The translations under genes and the position numbers were made by a program. A stretch of 64,000 nt of DNA from Rugosibacter sp. GTDB lineage: Bacteria > Pseudomonadota > Gammaproteobacteria > Burkholderiales > Rhodocyclaceae. The notes beneath the pieces are model-generated. The model had not been told where the DNA came from, did not search any database, and saw only the letters and a list, made by a program, of their open reading frames with translations. Each line of letters opens with the position of its first letter. Position 1 is the stretch's first letter. The stretch is taken from assembly GCA_004322535.1 (NCBI GenBank), contig SCUZ01000016.1:1-64000 (forward strand), given 5' to 3'. This document shows, in pieces, positions 43,744 to 54,249 of this stretch.

Positions 43744-45123
43744 ATGGTGACAACATTTGATTATCAACTTTTTGTCATTGGCGGCGGTTCTGGTGGTGTA
43801 AGGGCTGCACGGGTAGCGGCCGGTTTGGGTGCGCGTGTGGCGATTGCGGAAAGTTACCGCTATGGCGGCACGTGTGTCATCCGTGGCTGCGTGCCGAAAA
43901 AACTGCTGGTTCACGCGGCGCATTTTTTGGATGACTTTGCTGACGCGGCAGGTTTTGGCTGGCATGTTCCCCCGGCCACTTTTTCGTGGCAAAAGCTGAT
44001 TGATGGCAAAAATCAGGAAATCGCGCGACTCAGTGCGATATATCAAGAGAACCTGGCTCAGTCTGGCGTTACGGTGTTGCATGGCACGGCGCGTTTGGTC
44101 GACGCCCACACGGTTGAAATCAATGACCAGCAGGTTTGTGCCGAATACATCCTCATTGCGACCGGTGGCAAGCCCTTTCTGCCGAACATTCCCGGCATCG
44201 AATACGCCATTACCTCGAACGAGGCTTTTAATTTGACCAGCCTTCCCACGCGGGTTCTTGTCGTCGGCGGCGGTTATATCGCCGTCGAGTTTGCCGGTAT
44301 TTTCAATGGGCTGGGCGCACGCGTCACTTTATCCTATCGCGGAGAACAAATTCTGCGCGGATTCGATGATGACTTGCGCCAGCATCTGCATGACGCGATG
44401 GGCAAGAAAGGCATCAATATACGGTTAAGGGATGAAATATCTTCAATCGAGCAGCGCAGCGATGGCGCACTGGATGTCGTGTTTTCAGGATCGCGGAATG
44501 AAACCCAGACTTTCGATGCCGTGATGTACGCTACCGGCCGCGTGCCGAATATTGACGGCTTGGGTTTGGCCAGGGCAGGCGTTGAATTGGAAAATGATGG
44601 TGGTGTGCGCGTCGATCAATATGGTCGCACCAGTGTCGCCAGCATTTATGCAGTCGGTGACGTAACGAACCGCATTGCCCTCACACCGGTGGCTATCCGT
44701 GAGGGTGCGGCGGTTGCACAGACGCTGTTCGGCAACGCTTCTGTCACCGTTGATTTGCCCGTCGTGCCCTCTGCTGTATTTAGTCAGCCACCGATTGGTA
44801 CCGTCGGCTTGACCGAGGCCGAAGCGTTGGAACGCTATGCCGAAATCGATATCTATCGTGCAAATTTTCGTTCCTTGCGGCACGCTTTAACAGAGCGCAA
44901 CGAGCGCGTACTAATCAAGCTGGTTGTGGATGCCGCGACTCAGCGGGTGCTGGGTGCTCACATGGTTGGCAGCGATGCGCCAGAAATCATTCAGGGACTG
45001 GCGATTGCCATTCGCCTGGGGGCGACCAAAGCGGACTTTGATGCAACGCTGGCGATCCACCCCACATCGGCCGAGGAGTTTGTTACCTTAAAGGAAAAGA
45101 CGACACGCCGACAGCATAGCTGA
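43744..45123 (+). CDS. gor: Glutathione reductase-type NADPH oxidoreductase
   Basis: 459 residues from the ATG at 43744 behind AAAAGGA; a longer frame to 43630 overlaps the patatin gene. FAD motif FVIGGGSGGVRAARVAAG, redox disulphide GGTCVIRGCVPKKL, NADPH motif VVGGGYIAVEFAGIF and the C-terminal His-Pro-Thr (AIHPTSAEEF) are present. Best guess is glutathione reductase; a related flavodisulphide reductase is possible. It fits the thiol-stress setting of the CMD/AhpD cluster. Confidence 0.9.
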   Translation: MVTTFDYQLFVIGGGSGGVRAARVAAGLGARVAIAESYRYGGTCVIRGCVPKKLLVHAAHFLDDFADAAGFGWHVPPATFSWQKLIDGKNQEIARLSAIYQENLAQSGVTVLHGTARLVDAHTVEINDQQVCAEYILIATGGKPFLPNIPGIEYAITSNEAFNLTSLPTRVLVVGGGYIAVEFAGIFNGLGARVTLSYRGEQILRGFDDDLRQHLHDAMGKKGINIRLRDEISSIEQRSDGALDVVFSGSRNETQTFDAVMYATGRVPNIDGLGLARAGVELENDGGVRVDQYGRTSVASIYAVGDVTNRIALTPVAIREGAAVAQTLFGNASVTVDLPVVPSAVFSQPPIGTVGLTEAEALERYAEIDIYRANFRSLRHALTERNERVLIKLVVDAATQRVLGAHMVGSDAPEIIQGLAIAIRLGATKADFDATLAIHPTSAEEFVTLKEKTTRRQHS

Positions 45124-45269
45124 ATCAGTGATATCAAATCATAGAAGATTGTCGCCGACATTGGCATAGCAGCAGAGATTCAATGCACACGGAGCGCGAA
45201 ATCATGGCACGCAGATGACTGTGGGTTGGTATTGCAAAAAGTCGGTGCTGGTCACGTTTTCTTCGCCTG

Positions 45270-45326
45270 GCTGCGCTGGTTCTGGTTGCACACAGATTCT
45301 CTTATGTCCTTCCCTTGTTCTACTAA
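45270..45326 (+). pseudogene. merT 3' remnant carrying merP ribosome-binding site
   Basis: Nineteen codons read AALVLVAHRFSYVLPLFY plus stop, matching the C-terminus of MerT encoded at 49094-49150 (AALVLVALGFPYVLPLFY). The following bases CTGGAGATCACC ATG equal the merT-merP junction at 49151-49165. Here the ATG belongs to a CMD gene at 45339 rather than to merP. A piece of mer operon was thus fused ahead of that gene. Confidence 0.8.
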
Positions 45327-45338
45327 CTGGAGATCACC

Positions 45339-45878
45339 ATGGCACATCTGAAAAACCTTCCTGAGCAATCTACGCTCCTTGATGTTTTACAAGCCTATCC
45401 ACGCATGGCACAACTCACCACCGCGCTGGCGCAAGAGATTATGCGGGGGCCGGGCGAACTGACTCCCACGCAACGTGAGTTGCTTTTCGCGTTCGGTTCG
45501 GGCGTGAATGCCTGTCATTTTTGCCACGGGTCACATACTGCGGTGGCAGAGCGGATGGGGGTAGCGCCAGGCCTGATCGATGCGGCGCTGATCGGGATAG
45601 ACACTGCCCCCGTTGATGATCGCTTCAAGCCTTTGTTGCGCTACGTCAAAAAGCTTACCGAAACACCCAGTCGCATCACGGATGCCGACGCCGATGCCGT
45701 CCGGGCTATGGGATGGAGCGATGCCGCATTGCATGAGGCCATTTTGGTGTGCGCGCTGCACAACTTCTTCAACCGCTGGGTAAACGGTACCGGGGTGGAT
45801 GCCGATGAGGCTTTCTTCGCCCAGGTTGCAAAACACATGGCGACCGATGGCTATCAGGTACTGCCGGTTTCAGGGTGA
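45339..45878 (+). CDS. CMD/AhpD-like protein 5, behind a merT stub
   Basis: 179 residues. The motif is TQRELLFAFGSGVNACHFCH then GSHTAVAERMG, which fits E-x11-C-x2-C-x3-H. The body resembles the other paralogs, most in VLRYVKKLTETPS-like segments (here LLRYVKKLTETPSRIT). Its ribosome-binding site and start context come from the merT-merP junction. The IS4-type element begins 117 bp downstream. Confidence 0.85.
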   Translation: MAHLKNLPEQSTLLDVLQAYPRMAQLTTALAQEIMRGPGELTPTQRELLFAFGSGVNACHFCHGSHTAVAERMGVAPGLIDAALIGIDTAPVDDRFKPLLRYVKKLTETPSRITDADADAVRAMGWSDAALHEAILVCALHNFFNRWVNGTGVDADEAFFAQVAKHMATDGYQVLPVSG

Positions 45879-45994
45879 GGGCAACCGGGGCCACTGACGA
45901 GCCGACTTGTTATCTGCGTTGAATTCTTCCTCGGAATGGAACTGCGCTTTGGCGTTTTTTTAAATGAGCTGTCGGCCCTGCTGGCCGAGCCATA

Positions 45995-47646
45995 ATCCTA
46001 AAAATCTCAGTTGCCTGCATGCCAAGCCGTGCGAAGGCCGGCAAACTGTGGGATTGCGACGAATATAAGGAGTCACCCGATGGGTGAGTCGAAATTGAAG
46101 CTGGCGAAGCGCGATGAAATGCTGTTGTCGTGCGCTGGCGTGCAGACGATGACGGGCCGGGTACAGATGCGCTGGGAGTCTGAGAGCGCAGCAACGCCGA
46201 TGGGGCAACTGGCCTACTTCATTGAGTTTCTCAACCTGACAGGGCTGTGGTCGCGCTGGCTGGAGACGTGTCCGCTGTCGTACAGCAGCGGTAATGCGCC
46301 GAGCAAGGCGGAAGTATTGGGTACATGGATGCTCTCGGTGCTGTCGGGCCACCGACGCTACGCCCACGTCACGGGAATTCGCTGCGACGGCGTCAATCCA
46401 GGTTTGTTGGGCATGGGCAAGGTTGTCTCCGAGGACGCTCTGCGCAATGCCTTGAAGCGCATCCCGGAATCCGCCGGCACAGCCTGGCTGGACGGGCATC
46501 TGTCCGCGAGCGTTGCGCCACTTCTTGACGCACCCTGGATTCTCGACACCGCTACCACGGTCAAACCGCTCTATGGCCATCAGGAAGGCGCGGTGGTTTC
46601 CTACAACCCGAGGAAGCCGGGTCGCCCCTCGCACAGTTACCACACCTACCGCATGGCTGGCCTGCGCCAGGTGCTCGGCGTTGAAGTTCATGCGGGCAAC
46701 GAGCATGCCGCCAAGCACACCCAGCCTGGGTTGCTGAAGATCCTCGATGATCTGCCGGTCGGGAAGAAGCCTCATCTGGTGCGCGGCGACAACGCCTTCG
46801 GCAACGACTCGATGATGACGGCGCTGGAGGAACGTGGGCAGCCCTACCTGTTCAAGCTCAAGCTGTCGAAGAACGTCAAACGACACATCGGCAGCCTGTT
46901 TCGCCAATCGGACTGGGCCGACGCTGGTCAAGGCTGGGAGGGCAAGGATGGCGAACTGGCGCTTACCGGCTGGGCAGCGAAACGCCATGTCGTCGTGCTG
47001 CGTCGCCCGCTCAAGGGCGAGATCATGGTTGCCGGGGAGGATGACGGCCAGCAACTGCTGGGGTTCGTCGAGGCGGACCGGAAAACAGGCAAGCAGATCA
47101 CCGGCTACGAGTATGCAGTGCTGGTCACCAACACGGGCTACGATATCTTGGCTCTGGGCCAGCTTTACCGTGACCGAGCGGATGCCGAGAACGCCTTCGA
47201 CGCGTTGAAAAACCAGTGGGGCTGGGGTGGCTTCACCACGCACGACCTCGCTCGCTGCCAGCTGGCCGCCCGGGCGGTGGCGTTGGTCTACAACTGGTGG
47301 AGTCTCTTCGTGCGCTTGGCCAACCCCGAGGCCCGGCGCGAGGCGATCACCAGCAGGCCGTGGTTGATGTCCTCGGTGGGGCACCGGACGGAGCATGCGG
47401 GTCAGACTACGATCACGCTGACCGGATTGCATGCCTATTTCGAGAAGGCACGGACAGCCCTGAAACACGTCTCCGCCATGCTTCAGGGCTGGGTAGTTCG
47501 CGCTGCGGAGCAGTTGAACCCGGTGACCGTATGGAATCTCGTCTGCGATCATCTCAAACGTGTCCTCGCCGGGGTCGGACCGCCACCCACGCATAGATTT
47601 CTCGAAAATCATGCGAACGGAATCGGGTAACTGAGGTTTTTAGGAT
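45995..47646 (+). mobile_element. IS4-type insertion sequence
   Basis: Terminal inverted repeats of about 20 bp: ATCCTAAAAATCTCAGTT on the left and, inward from the right, ATCCTAAAAACCTCAGTT. They enclose a transposase gene from 46080 to 47630. No target-site duplication is apparent at the ends by eye. Confidence 0.88.
46080..47630 (+). CDS. IS4-superfamily DDE transposase
   Basis: About 516 residues from the ATG at 46080; an upstream frame to 46011 runs outside a credible start. DDE residues are suggested by WILDTATTVKPLYG (first D) and RGDNAFGNDS (second D). The YREK signature Y-x2-R-x3-E-x6-K appears as YRDRADAENAFDALK. This places it in the IS4 superfamily; the exact IS family is not named. 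It looks intact. Confidence 0.9.
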   Translation: MGESKLKLAKRDEMLLSCAGVQTMTGRVQMRWESESAATPMGQLAYFIEFLNLTGLWSRWLETCPLSYSSGNAPSKAEVLGTWMLSVLSGHRRYAHVTGIRCDGVNPGLLGMGKVVSEDALRNALKRIPESAGTAWLDGHLSASVAPLLDAPWILDTATTVKPLYGHQEGAVVSYNPRKPGRPSHSYHTYRMAGLRQVLGVEVHAGNEHAAKHTQPGLLKILDDLPVGKKPHLVRGDNAFGNDSMMTALEERGQPYLFKLKLSKNVKRHIGSLFRQSDWADAGQGWEGKDGELALTGWAAKRHVVVLRRPLKGEIMVAGEDDGQQLLGFVEADRKTGKQITGYEYAVLVTNTGYDILALGQLYRDRADAENAFDALKNQWGWGGFTTHDLARCQLAARAVALVYNWWSLFVRLANPEARREAITSRPWLMSSVGHRTEHAGQTTITLTGLHAYFEKARTALKHVSAMLQGWVVRAAEQLNPVTVWNLVCDHLKRVLAGVGPPPTHRFLENHANGIG

Positions 47647-47673
47647 AATTCAACCAACTAGGAGAACCTGTCC

Positions 47674-48132
47674 ATGACCGTACGCAGCAAACCGCTCACG
47701 CTGACTTTAAGCGCACAGTGTCCCACCCATGCGCGCACCCATGTACGTATCCGCGATCACGAACTGATCTGCGACGAACCGGCCTCGCGGGGCGGCACCG
47801 ACCAGGGTGCCACGCCGGTGGAGGTGCTCATCGCCGCACTGGTCGGCTGCACCAACGTCATCCTCAGCCGGGTGGCGGAAATGCAAGGCGCGCGCATCGA
47901 AGGGCTGACTATTGAGGCACGCGCCGAGCTCGACACCCGCGGCATCCGCGAAGGCCTGGATCTGGCGCTGCCGATCCCGCGCGTGGAACTCACGCTGGAA
48001 CTGGCTACCGATGCCTGGGGTGAGGCGCTGGAAGCCCTCAAGACCGAGCTGCACAAACGCTGCCCGGTGTCGCGCCTGCTGCGCGAGGCGGGCGTAGACA
48101 TTGTTGAGGACTGGCACGTGCGGGCGTTGTAG
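47674..48132 (+). CDS. OsmC family protein
   Basis: 152 residues with start at 47674 behind TAGGAGAA. The two peroxidatic-type Cys of the OsmC fold are in ALVGCTNVIL and LHKRCPVSRLL. OsmC proteins reduce organic hydroperoxides. It lies between the IS element and merR, near the CMD and glutathione reductase genes, which suits thiol-peroxide stress. Confidence 0.88.
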   Translation: MTVRSKPLTLTLSAQCPTHARTHVRIRDHELICDEPASRGGTDQGATPVEVLIAALVGCTNVILSRVAEMQGARIEGLTIEARAELDTRGIREGLDLALPIPRVELTLELATDAWGEALEALKTELHKRCPVSRLLREAGVDIVEDWHVRAL

Positions 48133-48235
48133 CCAGCCGATACTCGGCCGAGGTGCCGGACGTTCGAAGCGCCGACGAAGAGCCGGTAAGCCGGTGTCCG
48201 ACTCTCAGAGCACTCGATGCGCGGGCACGAGCGCA

Positions 48236-48305
48236 ATGGCGTACGTCGATCTGATCTACGACCTGGACTGTCCTAAGGTGCGGTCGTTGCCTGACAGCTC
48301 GGCTT
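48236..48305 (+). pseudogene. Possible thioredoxin-like N-terminal fragment
   Basis: MAYVDLIYDLDCPKVR is read from 48236 and resembles, from memory, the start of small thioredoxin-like proteins (xVDLIYDxDCPNV). The frame then runs into the antisense of merR with no plausible continuation. I treat it as a decayed N-terminus. Confidence 0.35.
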
Positions 48306-48728
48306 TCATCCTGCAGGCGTATGTTCTCCTTGCAATGATGCAATCAATGGACAGGAAACATTCCCCTGTCGTGCATGGCAGGCGCACACCAGCTCGGATA
48401 GCACGGTTTCCATGCGTGCCAGGTCGGCCATCTTTTCACGCACGTCCTGGAGCTTGTGCTCGGCCAAGTGGCGGGCCTCATCGCAGTGAGTGCCATCGTC
48501 CAATTTGAGCAGTTCGGCAATTTCGTCCAGGCTGAAGCCCAGCCGCTGGGCCGATTTCACGAAACGCACCCGCGTCACATCTGCCTCGCCATACCGGCGA
48601 ATGCTGCCATAGGGCTTGTCCGGCTCGGGCAACAAGCCCTTGCGCTGATAGAACCGGATGGTCTCCACATTGACCCCGGCCGCCTTGGCAAAAGCGCCAA
48701 TGGTCAGATTCTCAAAAATAGTTTGCAT
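48306..48728 (-). CDS. merR: Mercury-responsive regulator MerR
   Basis: A 140-residue MerR with the winged helix ([20 protein letters not shown]) and a long dimerisation helix. The three Hg(II)-binding Cys lie in THCDEARHL and [11 protein letters not shown] plus NVSCPLI (about residues 82, 117 and 126). It represses and, with Hg(II), activates the divergent merTPFA promoter. Confidence 0.95.
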   Translation of the reverse strand: MQTIFENLTIGAFAKAAGVNVETIRFYQRKGLLPEPDKPYGSIRRYGEADVTRVRFVKSAQRLGFSLDEIAELLKLDDGTHCDEARHLAEHKLQDVREKMADLARMETVLSELVCACHARQGNVSCPLIASLQGEHTPAG

Positions 48729-48733
48729 ATCGC

Positions 48734-48764
48734 TTGACTCCGTACATGACTACGGAAGTAAGGT
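48734..48764 (+). promoter_or_regulatory. mer operator/promoter
   Basis: A -35 TTGACT (48734-48739) and -10 TAAGGT (48759-48764) are separated by 19 bp, the long spacer that MerR remodels. Between them is the dyad CCGTAC-atga-CTACGG. This is the classic divergent merR/merT control region. Confidence 0.92.
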
Positions 48765-48799
48765 TACGCTATCCCTTCTATTTTCGATAGGACAAACAC

Positions 48800-49150
48800 A
48801 TGTCTGAACCACAAAACGGGCGCGGCGTGCTCTTCGCCGGCGGGCTGGCCGCCATCCTCGCCTCGACCTGCTGCCTGGGGCCGCTGGTTCTGATCGCCCT
48901 GGGGTTCAGCGGTGCGTGGATCGGTAACCTGACGGTGCTGGAACCGTATCGGCCGCTCTTCATCGGTGCGGCACTGGGGGCGTTGTTCTTCGCCTGGCGA
49001 CGCATTTTCCGACCAGCACAAGCCTGCAAGCCGGGCGAGGTGTGCGCGATTCCGCAGGTGCGCAGCACCTACAAGCTCATTTTTTGGGTCGTGGCCGCGC
49101 TGGTATTGGTTGCGCTCGGATTCCCCTACGTTCTTCCCTTGTTTTACTAA
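48800..49150 (+). CDS. merT: Mercuric ion transport protein MerT
   Basis: 116 residues, three membrane helices. The first helix contains the Cys pair AILASTCCLGPLVL, and a second pair is in the loop FRPAQACKPGEVCAIPQ. MerT moves Hg(II) from MerP to the cytoplasm. Its 3' end is the source of the stub at 45270-45326 or shares its ancestry. Confidence 0.96.
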   Translation: MSEPQNGRGVLFAGGLAAILASTCCLGPLVLIALGFSGAWIGNLTVLEPYRPLFIGAALGALFFAWRRIFRPAQACKPGEVCAIPQVRSTYKLIFWVVAALVLVALGFPYVLPLFY

Positions 49151-49162
49151 CTGGAGATCACC

Positions 49163-49462
49163 ATGAAAACGCTAGTTTCGGCGCAAGCCAAAAAACTGTT
49201 TGCCTCTCTCGCTCTCGTCGCCGTCGTTACCCCCGTGTGGGCCGCCACCCAAACCGTCACGCTGGCGGTGCCGGGCATGACCTGCGCCGCCTGTCCGATC
49301 ACGGTCAAGAAAGCACTCTCCAAAGTCGAGGGCGTGAGCAAGACCGACGTGAACTTCGGCAAGCGCGAAGCCGTCGTCACCTTCGACGATGCCAAGACCA
49401 GCGTGCAGAAGCTGACCAAAGCGACCGAGGACGCGGGCTATCCGTCCAGCGTCAAAAGGTGA
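49163..49462 (+). CDS. merP: Periplasmic mercury-binding protein MerP
   Basis: 99 residues with a signal peptide (LFASLALVAVVTPVWAATQ) and an HMA fold with GMTCAACPITVKKAL, the Hg-binding CxxC. Start behind CTGGAGATCACC. It passes Hg(II) to MerT or MerF. Confidence 0.96.
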   Translation: MKTLVSAQAKKLFASLALVAVVTPVWAATQTVTLAVPGMTCAACPITVKKALSKVEGVSKTDVNFGKREAVVTFDDAKTSVQKLTKATEDAGYPSSVKR

Positions 49463-49465
49463 CCC

Positions 49466-51324
<1,859 letters not shown>

Positions 51325-51383
51325 AAGCTCCAGGGCTTAGCTTTCCATACCCATTCACTGATGGCAAATGACAGGAGACTACT

Positions 51384-51731
51384 GTGAGTTTCAGAACATT
51401 CCCCCCACGTATGGCGATCGCACTCGGCATCGTCCTGATCCTGGTCGCGACCAATGTATTGGCTGCCCCGGCCACCTACCAACTATATGTGGACGGCCTG
51501 TCGTGTCCGTTCTGCGCCTACGGCATCGAGAAGAAGCTGGGTGCGGTCAATGGCGTCCAGGGCGTTGAAACAAACATTAAGGACGGTACCGTGATTTTCA
51601 TCATGAAGGACGGCGTGACGCTCGATGAAGCAGCGGCTAAACAGGCGGTGAAAGAAGCCGGATTCAGTCTGCGCAAGTTCGAACAGGTGCGTTCTGCCTC
51701 GCCAGGCACACCAGAGGGACGGGCGAAATGA
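51384..51731 (+). CDS. Exported heavy-metal-associated (HMA) domain protein
   Basis: 115 residues with a GTG start at 51384, six bases after AGGAG (an ATG at 51411 is an alternative). A signal peptide is followed by YQLYVDGLSCPFCAYGIEKK, a MerP-like metal motif CPFC. It is downstream of merA on the same strand and coupled to the next gene by ATGA. It is a candidate extra periplasmic mercury chaperone; specificity is unknown. Confidence 0.85.
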   Translation: MSFRTFPPRMAIALGIVLILVATNVLAAPATYQLYVDGLSCPFCAYGIEKKLGAVNGVQGVETNIKDGTVIFIMKDGVTLDEAAAKQAVKEAGFSLRKFEQVRSASPGTPEGRAK

Positions 51732-52621
51732 AGACAGTGGTGAAGACCGGGTTAGCCGCCTGGGGTCTAGCGGCCGGAACCGCTTGGAGCGCCCCGATCA
51801 CCTTCAACACGGCGCTTCCGGTGTATGAAAGCGGCTACGTGTTGCGCGAGCAGTTCGTCTTCATGAAGAATGCCGATGATCCCACATCGGCCAAGCGTGA
51901 CATGGAAGTGACCGGCCTGGTGTCTGTGCTGGGCTATGGCGTAACCCGAGACTTCGCGCTATTCGGCATGCTGCCCTACTTCGACAAGCGCCTAGATATG
52001 ACCATGGGCGGACAGGGTCTCACCCGTCGTCGATTGGGCGTTGGCGATCTCACCTTGCTGGGCCGCTATACCGTGTACGAATACAACGCACTCGGACGAA
52101 CCTTTCGCATTGCGCCGTTCCTGGGCGTGAAGGCGCCAACCGGCGATGATAATACCCGTGATGGTTTAAGACGTCTGCCCCCACCTGTCCAGCCCGGTTC
52201 CGGCTCATGGGATGCGCTTGCTGGCACTGTGTTCACCTACCAGACTCTCGATTTCGAAATTGACAGCCAGTTGAGCTACAAAGCCAACCGGGAAGCCAAC
52301 GGCTTGCAGGCCGGCAACGTTGCCGAATTTGACGCCTCGCTCCAGTACCGCCTGTGGCCGCGCAGCCTGGGAAACGGCGTTCCCGCCTTTGTCTACGGCG
52401 TGCTCGAAGCCAATCTCGTTTACTCGGCCAAGGATCGGGTCGGCGGAGCAGACGATCCGAATTCAGGAGGCACTACGCTGTTCATCACGCCCGGACTGCA
52501 ATACGTCACCAAGAAATGGATCGTCGAGGCCGGTGTGCAGGTTCCTGCTATCCAGCATCTCAACGGCACCACACTCAAGAACAATTACGTTTTGAGTACT
52601 GGCGTCCGCATTAACTTCTGA
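51728..52621 (+). CDS. Outer-membrane transporter-like beta-barrel protein
   Basis: 297 residues with a signal peptide (GLAAWGLAAGTAWSAPITF). Alternating hydrophobic strands with GYVLREQFVFMKNADD and a terminal aromatic-ended strand (NYVLSTGVRINF) suggest an outer-membrane barrel related to the phenol-degradation/MetA-like family. The start overlaps the HMA gene stop. Role in metal export or uptake is inferred from position. Confidence 0.7.
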   Translation: MKTVVKTGLAAWGLAAGTAWSAPITFNTALPVYESGYVLREQFVFMKNADDPTSAKRDMEVTGLVSVLGYGVTRDFALFGMLPYFDKRLDMTMGGQGLTRRRLGVGDLTLLGRYTVYEYNALGRTFRIAPFLGVKAPTGDDNTRDGLRRLPPPVQPGSGSWDALAGTVFTYQTLDFEIDSQLSYKANREANGLQAGNVAEFDASLQYRLWPRSLGNGVPAFVYGVLEANLVYSAKDRVGGADDPNSGGTTLFITPGLQYVTKKWIVEAGVQVPAIQHLNGTTLKNNYVLSTGVRINF

Positions 52622-52634
52622 AGGTGAATGGGCC

Positions 52635-53618
52635 ATGAGACTTCAAACGGCGTTCAAGCTGGGACGTAATATTTTTTTCGTATTGGCGATTCTCATCGCC
52701 GTCGGCTGGCTGGTATTCGTGCCTTCGGCCAAGGAGCCGCCCTATACGTTCGTGACCGCGTGGGGCGAAAAAGGCAACGCTCCAGGACAATTCAACGATC
52801 CAACCGGAATCGCCATTGCCAACGACGAGGTGTTTGTCTCGGATTCCCGCAATGGCCGCATCCAGGTCTTCGACCTTGACGGCCATTTCAAACGCCAGTT
52901 CGGGGCGCCCGGCAAGGGTGAAGGCCAACTCGGCCGCCCGATGAATCTCACAATTCATAAGGATGAGCTTTACGTGGCCGAGTACTTCAACGATCGGATT
53001 CAGGTCTTCAGCCTCGACGGCCAATCAAGGCACCTGATCGGAAAATCGGGTAGCGGTCCCGGGGAGTTTAATGCGCCGGGTGGAGTAACGGTGGCGCCTA
53101 ACGGCGACCTGTTAGTCCCGGACTTCTACAATCACCGCGTTCAGCGGCTTAAGGCGGATGGTACTTTTGTGCGTCAATGGGGTGTGACCGGTGAAAAGGG
53201 ACACACTGCCGGTGTGTTTATCTATCCGACCGATGTCGCGCTCGACCGCAATGGCATGCTCTACGTCTCTGACAGCTATGCTAACCGCATCCAGGTCTTC
53301 GACATTGCGGGAAAGCCAGTTAACAAGTGGGGTGGTCCTTTCGCCATTGGCATCCCCGGTCCGTTCAGTGGCTGGTTCAGAGTGGTCACCGGCATCGCTG
53401 TCGGGACGCAGGGAGATATTTTCGCTGCCGATTTCTATAATCATCGCGTCCAGAAGTTCAGGGGCGACGGAACGTTCCTGACGAGCTTTGGCGGCAAAGG
53501 CAGCGGGCCGGGACAGTTCGATCACGTCATCGCTATTGCCGTAGCGGGCGACGGAACGATATTCGCGGTTGATTTCGCCAATGATCGGATCGAAAAGTGG
53601 CGACCAACCAGGTCCTGA
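52635..53618 (+). CDS. NHL-repeat beta-propeller protein, membrane-anchored
   Basis: 327 residues. One N-terminal helix (NIFFVLAILIAVGWLVFV) precedes at least five NHL-type blades, for example GQFNDPTGIAIANDEVFVSD and GRIQVFDLDGHFKRQFG. NHL propellers mediate protein or ligand binding. The partner is unknown; it lies in the same run as the mer genes. Confidence 0.85.
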   Translation: MRLQTAFKLGRNIFFVLAILIAVGWLVFVPSAKEPPYTFVTAWGEKGNAPGQFNDPTGIAIANDEVFVSDSRNGRIQVFDLDGHFKRQFGAPGKGEGQLGRPMNLTIHKDELYVAEYFNDRIQVFSLDGQSRHLIGKSGSGPGEFNAPGGVTVAPNGDLLVPDFYNHRVQRLKADGTFVRQWGVTGEKGHTAGVFIYPTDVALDRNGMLYVSDSYANRIQVFDIAGKPVNKWGGPFAIGIPGPFSGWFRVVTGIAVGTQGDIFAADFYNHRVQKFRGDGTFLTSFGGKGSGPGQFDHVIAIAVAGDGTIFAVDFANDRIEKWRPTRS

Positions 53619-53660
53619 TCCATTTCTTCAACATTTCCGCGTTAGCGGCGTGAGGCCATC

Positions 53661-54125
53661 ATGCACTGGTACGTTTGTCCTGAATCCTGGTCGTTTGTTC
53701 TGCGCAGGTACTTGCCGCGACTGACCCTCTGTAGCCTGGTATGGGAGGTCGCACAGTTGCCGCTTTACACGCTGTGGGCTTCGCCCCCGGAGCGGATCCT
53801 TTTTGCCGTTGCGCACTGCACTCTGGGCGACGTTATGATCGGAACGGTGGCGCTGCTCATTGCCCTGATGCTGAACCGAGCCGGCAGACACGCCAACTGG
53901 CCGAAAGCGAGGATAGTTGTGTTGATGATATTCCTTGCCGTTACCTACACTTTGCTGAGCGAGCGAAGCAATTTGACCCAGGGGAATTGGGCGTACTCCG
54001 TATGGATGCCAGTATTGCCATGGGTCGAGGTGGGACTGGCACCAGTGGCGCAATGGATCATTGTGCCACTGGTTACTTGGTGGTGGGCAAATCGGCGATC
54101 CCACTCAGTAGGGCAACTCAAGTAA
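53661..54125 (+). CDS. Conserved multi-helix membrane protein
   Basis: 154 residues with about four predicted helices (WSFVLRRYLPRLTLCSLVWE, HCTLGDVMIGTVALLIALML, ARIVVLMIFLAVTYTLL and WIIVPLVTWWWA). No family is recognised. It starts 43 bp after the NHL gene and appears to end the mer-linked run before the convergent phosphorylase gene. Confidence 0.6.
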   Translation: MHWYVCPESWSFVLRRYLPRLTLCSLVWEVAQLPLYTLWASPPERILFAVAHCTLGDVMIGTVALLIALMLNRAGRHANWPKARIVVLMIFLAVTYTLLSERSNLTQGNWAYSVWMPVLPWVEVGLAPVAQWIIVPLVTWWWANRRSHSVGQLK

Positions 54126-54249
54126 GTCGGTGTGAGTGCGACATCGGTCACCTAAGCACGGCACTGCGAAGTGCTACCCAACTCACATTGCCATGACTTA
54201 GCACTGATGACGTTGGAATTTGTAGCGTCTCAATTTGGTTTTTGGGGCA

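Noticed and set aside
45960-47612. 550-residue antisense frame over the IS4-type transposase
   Set aside because: The plus-strand frame has the YREK signature and the terminal repeats fit it. The minus frame has no family motifs and is a high-GC shadow.
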